DNA from: Usnea hakonensis
Lineage: Eukaryota > Ascomycota > Lecanoromycetes > Lecanorales > Parmeliaceae
Direction: 5' to 3'
DNA: 64,000 nt
Assembly (NCBI GenBank): GCA_013423325.1
Contig: BLJB01000242.1
Coordinates: 62,001 to 126,000 of the forward strand
Shown here: in pieces, positions 10,845 through 21,765 of the stretch
How positions within the stretch are numbered: position 1 is the first letter of the stretch
How the letters are laid out: each line of letters opens with the position of its first letter
Made by a program: the position numbers and the translations under genes
The notes under the pieces: generated by a model
The model's input: only the letters and a program-made list of their open reading frames with translations
What the model was told of the DNA's origin: nothing
Database searches by the model: none

Positions 10845-13228
10845 ATGGCAGTCCCAACTCAATTTGCCTGTAAGTCCAACGTTTGGGCAAGTGCCCGTTC
10901 AATCCTCTGAACCTGAAATAATCATCCTCCAGATCGAACGCTCAAAGGCATTGGCGTTGTCGAGGCTGCCCCAGTCTATGATTCGCTCCCCGGATTCCAA
11001 AGGTTCGGACATCTTTGGAAAAGCATACTCCAACTTATTGCGTCCTGGAATACTTGACTGACCCACCAGTCATTAGGCCGGAAGGAAATCTCAGATGTTG
11101 TGCCTACTCGCCTTGTGGACGCTATTTTGCCTGGGCATCACCTGAGAGGTAAAAGCCATGAAAACCCTGGAGAATACTACTAAATATCGGCAGAGTGACC
11201 GTCGTAGACGCTTCCGTTGGTCACGTAATCACATCGTTGCCAGCCCAGAATGTCTACGAACTAGGGTTCTCCCCTCTCGGCACTTTTATAATCACCTGGC
11301 AAAGACCGTCAAAGGACGACAATGGTGATTCAGTCAAGAATCTGAAAGTGTGGAGGGTGGTCGAGGGAAGGCTTGATGCAGATGAAGACGAGCATGACGT
11401 TGTTGGGCGTTTTGTGCAGAAGTCACAGACTGGGTGGAACCTTCAATATACGTATGATGAACAGTATTGTGCCCGTGTAGTCACGAATGAGGTTCAATTC
11501 TACCAAAGTGGGGATCTGGCGACCGTGTGGAACAAGCTGCGGGTTGAAGGAGTCACAGACTTTGCTGTGTCGCCAGGCGAGAACCATTCAATTGTCGTAT
11601 TCATCCCGGAGCGCAAGGTAGGCAGTATACCATGGCCAAAAGTTGATAGAATACTAAAAGCGACACTATAGGGCCAGCCTGCGGCAGTGAAGGTGTTCAA
11701 CGTGCCTAACTTTGATGCCCCGGTCTCCCAAAAGAATTTCTATAAAGGAGATAAAGTTCAGCTCAAATGGAACGATCAAGGTACAAGTCTCATCGTATTA
11801 GCTCAGACTGAAGTCGACAAGTCAGGAAAGAGTTACTATGGAGAAACGACTCTTTATCTCCTCAGCGCCAATGGCGGCTTTGACTCAAGGATAGATCTAG
11901 GTACTGTTCTCCCTCGAATCACAAACTTGCTGGCCAGTAAGTGCTGACCTAGCGTAGACAAAGATGGCCCGATTCATGACGTTACATGGTCGCCGAATTC
12001 GAAGGAATTTGGCGTAGTGTACGGTTACATGCCGGCCAAGACGACAATATTCAATACCAAAGCCAAGGCCATTCATAGCTTCGCCCTTGGTCCTCGAAAC
12101 ACAATCCTATTCTCTCCACACGGAAAATTCGTGCTCGTTGCTGGCTTCGGTAACTTGGCAGGCCAAATGGACATTTACGATATGGAAAAGGATTATCAAA
12201 AGATTTGCACTATCGAAGCTAGTAATGCTAGTGTATGCGAGTGGAGCCCTGATGGACAGCATATACTTACTGCGACTACAAGCCCGAGATTACGGGTTGA
12301 CAACGGTGTGAGAGTATGGCATGTCGGAGGAGGTTTGATGTACAACGAGGAATTGCAAGAGCTTTACCATGTCACTTGGCGTCCACAACCTCTAAGTTCG
12401 CATCCCATGGAGAACCATCTTCATCCTATGCCCATTCCGCATGCCTCGGCATTAGCGTACCTAGATACTGTCAAGACACCATCGAAGCCGGCTGGTGCTT
12501 ACCGACCACCTGGCGCTCGAGGTACACTTACACCTTTAGCTTTCAAGCGTGAAGATGAGGGTGGTGCCGCATACGTCAGCAACGGCAGTCTATCTTTGGG
12601 TCATGCAGCTAATGGTTTTGGTCGATCGAGAAAACGAGAAGTTCCGGGCGCAGAGGTGGTGGCTGAGCCCAATAAGGCTACGGCTGGTGCAGCACCCGTA
12701 GAGGGCGATGAGAATTTATCAAAGGCAGCTTCAAAGAATAAGAAGAAGCGGGAAGCGAGGAAAGCAAAGGACACTGCTGACAAAGCCACGGCACTTGCGC
12801 CAACAGCCGATGGTATCTCCTCAGTTACACCGGTAAATCCAAGTAGAAGTCCGGAAAGGAGAGACCAGAAGGGTCACGAGAGGAACCGGTCAAGGGGATA
12901 TTTGGACAGTCGGCCACGCTCGCAGCAACGCAAAAAGGAGCATCGGCAGCCTGAACGGCAACCTCAACGGCCATCCCCGACCCCGGCTGCCAGTATCACA
13001 AGCGCGAAGATGTCGCAAGAGGCTCCGGAGCTCTCGGTGACCTCCCCGGGCGGTGGAGGGACACCGCAAGACAAGAAGACCAGAGCTTTGCTGAAGAAGT
13101 TGCGGGCCATTGATGACTTGAAGATGAGGCGCGCTGGGGGTGAAAAGTTGGAGGGTACGCAAATCAAGAAGATGGACACGGAGGATGAAGTCAGAAAGGA
13201 GCTGGAGGGCTTGGGTTGGAACGATTGA
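10845..13228 (+). CDS. Eukaryotic translation initiation factor 2A (eIF2A)
   Basis: Cytosolic factor that can bring initiator tRNA to 40S subunits independently of eIF2. Six exons, 10845-10869, 10933-11002, 11077-11148, 11194-11617, 11672-11900 and 11958-13228, join in frame to 696 residues, near the usual fungal length. The start MAVPTQFAYRTLKGIGVVEA, the WD-type propeller strands (RCCAYSPCGRYFAWASPERV; FSPHGKFVLVAGFGNLAGQM) and the segment NGVRVWHVGGGLMYNEELQE are diagnostic of eIF2A. After about residue 450 comes a Pro-rich linker, then Lys/Arg/Glu-rich, probably helical sequence to the C-terminus. Intron 2 uses a poor donor, GTTCGG, but the frame and protein match demand it. The first coding exon is only 25 nt. 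It is distinct from eIF2 alpha, which has an S1 domain. Confidence 0.93.
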
Positions 13229-13717
13229 TTGAGGCTTCGGCGTAAATCATTTCACGCCTTTCATCCTGACATGAGCTACCAGAGCCCTCGCATACCTTGA
13301 AGCCTGTCTTGACTCCGTTGGTCTACCAATTGGCGCAAGAAACGCTGCTGTCGTCCTCTCACTACTCTACCATACCTTAGACTCGCACTTCAGTCTTGCG
13401 CACTATAGATACCTTAATTACCTTATGGAAGAAAGGTGCAAGCCAAAATCTACTTACCAGGTATTCACTTATTATTAGCGGACCCTGTACTTAAAAGTAC
13501 TTTAATCGCCCAATTAAAAATAAAGGCCAAAATAATAAAGTCTTAATTTAAGCTTAAACCCGCTGCCAAACTCCCCTCGTCCCCTCCTCGCTCTCCGAGC
13601 CCAGGCTCCCACCATTTACCAGTTACGCCATCGGTCTTGACCTTCAACTTGTTTACCTCAAGGAAACATCTCGAGTTTTTGTATACACATCTATACCAAC
13701 TGCTTCGACTTGTCACA
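13229..13717. other. Spacer with GTACC-type motifs and AT-rich core
   Basis: 489 bp. ACCTTA/GTACTT motifs occur at about 13370-13500, followed by an AT-rich segment (13480-13560) and a pyrimidine-rich leader before the next start codon. No gene is seen. Confidence 0.5.
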
Positions 13718-16700
13718 ATGTTGCCCCCTTTCCACATCCGCAATCTGTGGAGCCCGCCGAAAGATTCTCAAGAGACGCTCGTTCGAATCAACGCTCCCGA
13801 TTACGATGACACTATATCTCATAACCCAGCCGCAGCATTAAGATATTATGACGAAGACGATGGGGATCTTATCACGGTAGCCTCTCTCCAACCTGAGACT
13901 TTGAATTTGTTCTGGCTGACCCCAATACACACAGCTTGGCTCCTCCAAAGAGCTGACGGAGAAGCTTGAAGAACCTCACTTACCGCCCTCGTCAGCCCTT
14001 TCCGCTGACTTGCACCGTCGTCTCCGGTCTTCAGAGCATCATGTTTTTGAAATAAATGACCTTGGTCGTGTACGAAAGTTGTGGCAAGACATACAACAAT
14101 ATAGCAGAGATTCGCACGACAATCCAGTCGCGCAAGATTTGGGCAATGTCTCAAATTGGAGTTCACAGAAGAAGAATAGTCTGGCGCTTTTCTACGAGAG
14201 GTAAGCAAAATTCTTTTGTTGACGGAAGTTGAAAGGGGATGAGAATGAGAAGATCAAAGCCTGACACTGGCATCTTTGAAAAAGGCGAAGACGTGAAATA
14301 TGGAGTCCGCTCGCAGAAGAACTTGGTGTGCCTTGGCAATCCGTCGATTTAATGCACTGGCTTTTGGGGAAGGAAGAACTCACCCTGAGAGCTCAGGAGC
14401 TCATTTTTGAACCCCAGCATATCCGAAGCATTGAAGAAACCGCTGGGTTGGAGGCCGATTCCTCACATTATACCCCAGCCACGCAACCATTCGAAGAGTA
14501 TCGTCTCCATCATTTCAATGCCACGAGTCCGCCTCAACTTCAGCTGCCAATGCCAATAACGTCTCAACCGACAAACGCCACCACTGGCCAGGCTGCCGTG
14601 CCGTCAATTTTAGATCTGGACCTGGACCGCTCAGCATTGTCAATCATGGGGAAAAGAGGAGAAACGACTCTCACTGTGGAGGGAAAGAGACAGGTAAGTC
14701 CGAGGGTCCTCATCGAGGTAAAGGTACAACAAAGGATTGACATGTGGATCTAGGCACAAGCTGCGGGTGATAAGTTACGAGCGAGGACAACACTATCTCG
14801 CCATAGAAAAGGTGCCTTGGCAGTCGATGGCCATCAAAATCGATGGGCGAACTACAAATCGTCAACATCAGCATTCCTTCCTAAAGCGTCTACCAGCGTT
14901 TCTCAAGCCTTTGATGGACCTGGCCTGACCTCAGAAGGGAGAAGGCAGGCGCAGGTCGCTGGGGACAAACTTCGGTGCCGGACAAATCCCATTCGTCATT
15001 TACGGCCTTCTCGCGTAGGATCTTCAGAACACGCGATTAGCAAGAACCGATGGTCGTCCTATAGCGGAACCCGCGCGACTCGTTTTGACGAGCGTCAAGA
15101 CGCTCGAGAAGAAGCGAGGAACACCTCGATTTCTATGGATACTGATGAAGTGTCTAGAGATGGGCAGGCATCTCTTTTGGAGGTCTTTGAGACGGAATTG
15201 GCCAAGAAATTTTCAAGCACAGATGGCGAAGAAGCCTCCGAGGCTGAGTCGTCGTCGGTGCATGAGCCACTTGTTTCTAACGACGCCAAAACCCAGCCAT
15301 TGCCTCAAAGATCACATGCAGTCTTCGAAGTCATTAACGAGCATCTGCAGGAGCTCACTGCTGGAGACGCGGCATTATCTCAGGACGTGCTAACAGCAAT
15401 CGATCATGGCGTTCGTACGGCTGTAACGGGTTTTGGAGCTTGCATACAAGGCATTGCACGAGGTCTTCAGGAAGTCTCCCTCGTCTCGCGGCAAGCAGCA
15501 ATCAGAACTCGGGACGCCGATCTCCAGCTTACGGACGATACAACTCTCGGTTTCCAACGTCTGGCGGCGGGGCTCACTACCTTCTTGGGAAGAGATGTGG
15601 CTGCAAATCAAGATGGACCTGCTTCCCCCCCTCGTGATAGACCTGGAGAAGTAGCGATGAGCACGAGCTCAACTAAATTAGACATAGCGCACGAAAACGG
15701 CCCAGACGAATGCGCGATCGACTCGCGTGAGAGCAACGAGTTTCCCGTTAACGATGGCGTTGAATCGTCTGAGGCAGCCTATAGTCCGAGACCGAATCAT
15801 GCAGCTGAGCCAAGATTCATCCCTGACATATCTGCGAGCCCAAAGCTAGAAAAAGAACGCCAACTCAGGCTTCGACCAACCTTGAGCGAAGAACCACAAT
15901 TTCACAGGCCGCGACCTGTTAGCGTCCCCAATCCCCCGGGAAATACTGACCGTGTGCAACAATCTCACCCCTTCAAAACGTTCGATGAAAAGGACTATGT
16001 CCAGCGTGCAAATTCGCCTCCAGTCAACACTCACTTTCCCACATTAGCCGAGTTCGAGGGAGGAATATCGGGAGCTACTCCTGGGTTCCCAGCATTACCA
16101 GGTATGGAACCATTAATCCCTGAGCGAGCATCCCGTCGACCCATGTTTGTCACGACGGCTAGAGAATCTGGGCCAGCCAATGGGAGCTTGTCATGTATCA
16201 CCAGTCCCAATGATGCGGAGTCACCCGAGCGATCTTTTAAACCAGTGGCTAATCCTAGCGAGCAATTCACTGCTCGAAACGGGAGCGAAATCATATCGCT
16301 AAGCTGTCAGAGCTCCGCGGCCCGATTGGCAGGGCCTTTTGACCCTACGGAAGCGGAACTCTCAGCCAGACCCGACTTGACTGGAGAACTTCGCCGGAAT
16401 GCCACCGTTGCTAGCTCGGACATCAGACACGCAGCACGACTCCGAAGACCTTACTCTGAAGGTTTTGATGGTTCTGGAAGGATCGCATGGGGTGCTTTTC
16501 TACAGGACAGTGGTCGCCAGCCCAGGGCCCCCCATAGGGCTAGTAAAGGCAGAGGCATACTCCTAGATGCCAACCAGCAGCATCCCAAAAGGCTCTCTCA
16601 GCACGAAGTAGAATCACGATGCACGCCTCTCGCAGCAACAGAGTACGATGATCAGCATCACGACGATTCTACCGTGGGCAAGATCAATGACTGCGTTGAG

Positions 16701-16844
16701 CAACTCCGAGAGCTTGGTTTTGGGGAGGCTAACGATCAATCTGCCGCTAGACTCTTAGTATACGCTCAGGCTGCAGAGGGAGTGTTGGTGGACGCTATTG
16801 ACTTGATTGACGAGGAGCAACGGGCATACAGAGAAAGACTCTGA
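13718..16844 (+). CDS. PB1 and UBA domain protein with Myb-like helical region
   Basis: Exons 13718-13876, 13935-14200, 14285-14693 and 14754-16844 join in frame to 974 residues. Residues about 1-70 look like a PB1 domain, ending in the acidic OPCA-type motif YYDEDDGDLITLGSSKEL made across intron 1. Residues about 130-175 contain SLALFYERRRREIW and GVPWQSVDLMHWLLGKEE, resembling Myb/SANT-like fungal proteins. The C-terminus (about 920-970, CVEQLRELGFGEANDQSAAR) resembles a UBA ubiquitin-binding domain. The middle is Ser/Pro-rich and disordered apart from a possible helical stretch near 480-550. A motif of about 25 residues, EGxRQAQxAGDKLRxRT, occurs twice, near residues 272 and 338. PB1 plus UBA recalls p62/NBR1 receptors, but no ZZ finger or FW domain is visible. 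The function is unknown. Confidence 0.8.
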
Positions 16845-17167
16845 GCCAGCAGCAAACGACAGGTCGGGATGGAAAGCTGGGGTAGCTAAGTGACGTGAAG
16901 AATCACAACCGATGGAAATCGGTTTGCTGTGAATGTGCAATGTGATCAAAATCCACATCATGGGACCACGACATGAGGATTTCGCCTGTACTATCAAGCG
17001 CGGATCAATAGCAAGATTCAAGGATGTCGGTTTCTGACTGCTGGTGAGACTATAGCTTTTATTCGCCAGATGTAATGAGAGAGGTGAAAGGTATGGAACA
17101 ACCATTCAGCCATTCAATTAGGACATCCGATTTTGCGGAGGGAGGTAAATTGCCTCGGGTCTTTGAC
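16845..17167. other. Convergent 3' spacer
   Basis: 323 bp between the stop codons of the PB1/UBA gene and AIM24. It should hold both polyadenylation regions. No other feature is seen. Confidence 0.5.
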
Positions 17168-18548
17168 CTAATTTGGCTCGAACGTTACCTTTCCATCGGT
17201 ACTGACGCTCGCCTTGCTCATACGAGGAGCTTTGATAGTTACAGGAAAGCCGGGCTTAGACTCCCCCGAGTCCGCTTTGCCTCGCTCTTGTGTGAGGGTC
17301 ACAATCCGCTGCGCTGCACCTGGTTGTGTATCGGCAATCTCATTGACATCCTCGGATGTCAGTACATCACGTGTTCTAGATGCGCGTGTTTGTAGCAGAA
17401 GTGTTGTTGGCCCATAGAATTGCAAGAAAAGCTGGTAATGATTAGGACTTGTTTCGACCGGTTTATGGCATCTCACTGACCCTATCGCCCCAAACTGTCG
17501 CTCTCGCCCATGTGCGTAGATTGAAGAGAATGGTTGTGAAGGTCTGCCACGTTCGTGAACTGCGCATTGCTCTTACAAACCTTGTATCCGGCAGCAACTT
17601 AGAGAGTCCTATTTCCGGGATTTGAAAGCGCAGCGAAGACGACTGTAAACGGTAAGGTAAAGGTGGCTTAGAATTCATGCTATACGCAACGACATTACTA
17701 AATTGGATGTCAACCTCTATAGTCTCGCAACGCAAGGCGAGACTTACCTTGGGTGAACCACATATGATTCCCCTGCTTGAAGGACTATTTGAGAAATCGA
17801 CCCTTGACCTGCAAGTGCAAGGAGCCCCCTCCCTGTGATCTGAGAATTACCCCAGTGCGCAAGACTCTTGAACAATCAGCTCCTGATCTCCTATTCAGCA
17901 TTGATGCGTACCATTTTCCGGTTTACAGAAGGTGTAATTGAGAGCGTCTGCCCAGTCCACGCCAGAAGAGCTTTCCCAGTAATTATCCAGTCCAGAGTGC
18001 CATCTAAATTGACCGTTGTCATCGAAGTATGGGACGCTTTTGTCGTTAGGAGTGCCGTGATGGGCGTCGTAGATGATATTCTCTGATAAAGAAATGGGAT
18101 TCGAAGGAAGGCTCTGCGGAAAGGCTCAAGTATTGACAAAGTGGACACTGCCTGCATGATTCTCAGCGTGCTCAGGGAGTTCCTGTCAATCGAGAATGGT
18201 GTACATTTTCAGCTTTTCCTCCTACCCCAACCAGTGAACCCTTCCGAGTGTAGAGATATTGAGAGGCCGAGAGAGAAACGGAGAGAAGGGAGAAGGGAGA
18301 GCCGATGACCTCAAATCTTGCATCTTCCACAAAATTAGTACATGAATGAGACTCTAGACCTTGGACAGACCTGGTGTTGCACCGCTCGTACTCGGGGCTG
18401 GTTCAGAAGGGAGTATATCAAGAGCATCTGCGGACGGGCTAGAGAGTTGGAGACTTCGTCGCCAGATAGCCGGTGTATAGAGAAGTCCCCTGGGTGCTCT
18501 ACAATAGCTTGACTTGAGGATCTCTGTGCCTTTCAGTGGAGCGCGCAT
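17168..18548 (-). CDS. AIM24: AIM24 family mitochondrial protein
   Basis: Inner-membrane mitochondrial protein linked in yeast to MICOS and respiratory-complex stability. Exons (descending) 18371-18548, 18205-18323, 17912-18151, 17748-17866, 17481-17697 and 17168-17431 give 378 residues, close to yeast Aim24 (394). After an N-terminus rich in Arg/Ser with few acids, plausible as a targeting peptide, come the family motifs DARFEVIGSPFSLLSVSLSA, VSTLSILEPFRRAF, LDWIITGKALLAWTGQTLSI, LAHWGNSQITGRGLLALAGQ and HPSNVVAYSM. The five introns are 45-53 nt; each frame sum closes exactly. Intron 1 uses the donor GTCTGT rather than a nearby alternative, because only that restores PDARFEV. It is divergent from ATM1, another mitochondrial gene, across 378 bp. 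Confidence 0.92.
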
Positions 18549-18926
18549 AGCTTACGAAGGACTGGCCCATTCCTCAGAAGTACGAAGAAGTTCAAACTTA
18601 CCTTAGGACGCGAAGCGCGGCTGCAAATTACAGTACCTTAGTAAGCCGGGTAGCAAGCGTGAAAAGTAAAGTACGCAGAGGCATTCTCTGGTAACGTTGA
18701 CTATCTCAGTATCTCAGCTTTTCAATACTCCAGTACTCCAGGATTTTTTTAAGCTTTGAGAATATCAGACAGTGATACTTATCACTACACCACAGAAAGG
18801 ACCATAGATGTGCTAAGGAGAATGGCAAAAGCGGCAGCCTAAGCCTCGTGGTTCTTGCAAATATGCACTTCAATACAATTATATCGAGCGCCCGTAATAC
18901 TTGAATGATTGAAGCGCTACGAGAGG
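18549..18926. promoter_or_regulatory. Divergent spacer AIM24/ATM1 with GTACC motifs
   Basis: 378 bp shared by two mitochondrial genes. It contains ACCTTAGGAC, CAGTACCTTAGTAAG and AAAGTAAAGTACGC between about 18600 and 18676, of the intergenic motif type described elsewhere in the window. Confidence 0.5.
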
Positions 18927-21222
18927 ATGCGCGTCGCACTCTTCTCCACAGTATGCATGCATCGGCCTATACTTTTGAGGGCTTACTTTCCCAAATCAAA
19001 GTTTCTATTTCCCCAGAAACCACCCTTTTCCCCTCTTCGACAACTGACATATACGAGCCATTTGCGCCAAAATGACAGCTCAATGCAGCGGAAAGCCCAG
19101 GACGAGGTCCGGCTACGTCCTGAAAGATCCGAAAGTATCAAGCCGGAATCGTATCAGGAGCCAAACAAAGCGAAGCCTGCTGAAGTACCCAAGACAGACG
19201 CTCTGCTGGCGGAGCAAACTGTCTCTAATAAAGAGCAAAGACGCGCAGATTGGATCATAATAAAGGAAATGGCCAAGTACATATGGCCAAAGGTAGGGCC
19301 GACACGTAGATCTCAGTCACGGCAAAAGCCTAATGACAAGTCCAGGATGACCTTGGAGCGAAAGCTAGAGTAGGAACTGCTTTGGCTCTACTTGTTGGAT
19401 CAAAGGTAAGATCTAGATATGCGATGATAAGATCTTTCGCGATTTATACTCAAAATTCATAGGTCTTGAACGTACAAGTTCCTTTTTACTTCAAGAGCAT
19501 CGTTGACTCCATGAATGTGGACTTCGTCGATCTAGCTGGCACAGCTTGGACCGTTGGAGGCGCCATGATAGTAGCTTGTACGGACTCTCTACTCGGGATT
19601 GGGACCTTTACTCATGAGTCTATTCAGATGGCGCTACCAGAATCGGTGCGGCTGTTTTTCAGGAGATAAGGAATGCCATATTCGCGAGCGTTGCTCAAAA
19701 AGCCATTCGCCGGGTCGCATGCAATGTCTTCGAGCATCTACTCCGATTGGATCTGAATTTCCATCTGTCCAGGCAAACAGGGGGCCTAACAAGAGCAATT
19801 GATAGGGGCACAAAAGGTATAAGCTTTCTGCTAACGTCAATGGTCTTTCACATTATCCCCACTGCGTTAGAGATCTCTATGGTTTGTGGGATTTTGGCGT
19901 ATCAATATGGGCCAAAATTTGCTGCGATCACGGCTGCAACAATGGTCGCTTACACTGGATTCACGGTCGTCACTACGTCCTGGAGGAACAAATTTCGAAA
20001 ACAAGCAAATGCTGCCGATAACCAGGGAGCAACGGTGGCGGTTGACTCTCTTATCAACTTTGAAGCCGTCAAGTATTTCAATAATGAGAAGTTCGAGGTA
20101 GGTAGATACGATAAGGCTTTGAGTAACAACGAGAGAGCATCAATCAAGGTCACCACCTCGCTCTCTTTTCTGAATGCAGGGCAGAATCTCATCTTCTCCA
20201 GCGCCTTGTCTGCAATGATGTATCTTGCTGCTAATGGAATCGCCACGGGAAGCCTCACTGTTGGAGACCTTGTAATGGTCAACCAGCTGGTCTTCCAGCT
20301 CTCCGTCCCTCTCAATTTTCTTGGGTCTGTTTACCGAGAACTGAGACAGTCGTTGCTGGATATGGAAACTCTTTTCAGCCTACAAAGGGTCAACATCGCG
20401 GTCAAAGAGCCTGAAAAGCCGAAAGCACTCCAATTGATCAAGGGAGGAGAGATCAAATTCGAAAACGTGACTTTCGGTTACCACAAGGACCGGCCAATAT
20501 TGCGGAATCTCAGTCTCACTATTCCGGCAGGTCAAAAAGTTGCCATTGTAGGTCCAAGTGGTTGTGGGAAGTCTACTATCCTTCGGTTGCTATTCCGCTT
20601 TTACGATGTAGAAACAGGAAGAATTCTGATCGATGATCAAGATATCCGGGAAGTGAGCTTGCAAAGCTTGCGCGAAGCTATAGGGGTCGTGCCTCAAGAC
20701 ACGCCTCTATTCAACAACACTATCGAGCACAACATCCGTTATGGAGACATAAACGCAACAACGGAAGAAGTGCGCAACGCCGCTAAAAGGGCCAGAGTCC
20801 ACGATATTGTCGAAAGCCTTCCAGATGGGTACAATACCATGGTCGGCGAACGTGGGATGATGATTAGCGGCGGAGAGAAACAAAGGCTGGCAGTATCGAG
20901 ACTGATACTAAAAGATCCGCCCCTGCTCTTCTTCGACGAAGCGACGTCAGCCTTGGATACGTACACTGAGCAATCGCTGCTGCAGAACATCAACAGCATA
21001 CTAAAGGACAAAGCGAGGACCAGCGTCTTCGTGGCCCATAGACTGAGGACGATCTCGGACAGCGACATGATCATTGTCTTGCAGAATGGACATGTGGCGG
21101 AAAGTGGCACGCACGCCCAATTAATTGATGACGGTGGTGTGTACTCGACTCTGTGGAACGCGCAAGAGACAGTCGGAGATAACGGCGATGCTGGACCGGA
21201 ATCTGATGTAAAAGCTGAGTAG
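18927..21222 (+). CDS. ATM1: Mitochondrial ABC transporter Atm1
   Basis: Half-transporter of the mitochondrial inner membrane that exports a glutathione-linked sulfur compound needed for cytosolic iron-sulfur protein assembly. Exons 18927-19292, 19346-19405, 19463-19577 and 19628-21222 give 711 residues (yeast Atm1 is 690). The N-terminus is basic and presequence-like. The membrane domain follows EMAKYIWPKDDLGAK and contains VLNVQVPFYFKSIVDSMN and LNFHLSRQTGGLTRAIDRGT. The nucleotide-binding domain has Walker A GPSGCGKST (about residue 489), signature SGGEKQRLAVSR (about 592), Walker B LLFFDEATSALD (about 614) and the H-loop VAHRL. The first ATG in the frame was used. Intron 3 (50 nt) is phase 1 and restores AYGATRIGAAVFQEIRNA. 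All residues expected for ATP hydrolysis are present. Confidence 0.96.
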
Positions 21223-21765
21223 CAGAAGGAAATAGACTGCTGTGTTCACAATGGTTCGGGTTCGATCGGTTCATGTCTCAAATAAGTTTGAGGTAAAACG
21301 AGATGTAAGAAACGGTAGGGCAAGGTAGAAGAAGGAAATAGTTTGACGGTTCCGCTATCACCACTTTTAATCGATCACCCTTTATTGCCAATATAAGACG
21401 CTGCAAGGCACGTTTTTCGAATGATCAGATTCCACGTCTGCGACGCTCCGAGTAGCGAGATGATCTCAAAATGCTCGCATTTGTTTAGTAGACTATTTCG
21501 AGAGAGCATTCTGGCGTGACGCTATATTTAGTCATGAGGTTCATAAAGGCCGGGAGATGATGTTGCACAATGCATTTTTGGGCCTCTTCTCACTCAGCGA
21601 AGATGCAACGGCCAGACACAATGTTATGGTAGCGATTGTCCAGCTTGGATCTTCCACTGTCTGCTTCACATGCACTCATACAATGCTACGCTAGATAGAA
21701 TTTTCTTCACTTCGAGAAGGGCTTGTGAATTACTCCAGATCACATGTAGCTGCCGCTCAAGATCG
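21223..21765. other. Convergent 3' spacer ATM1/eIF3e
   Basis: 543 bp between two stop codons. I see no gene, repeat or structural RNA in it. Confidence 0.5.
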
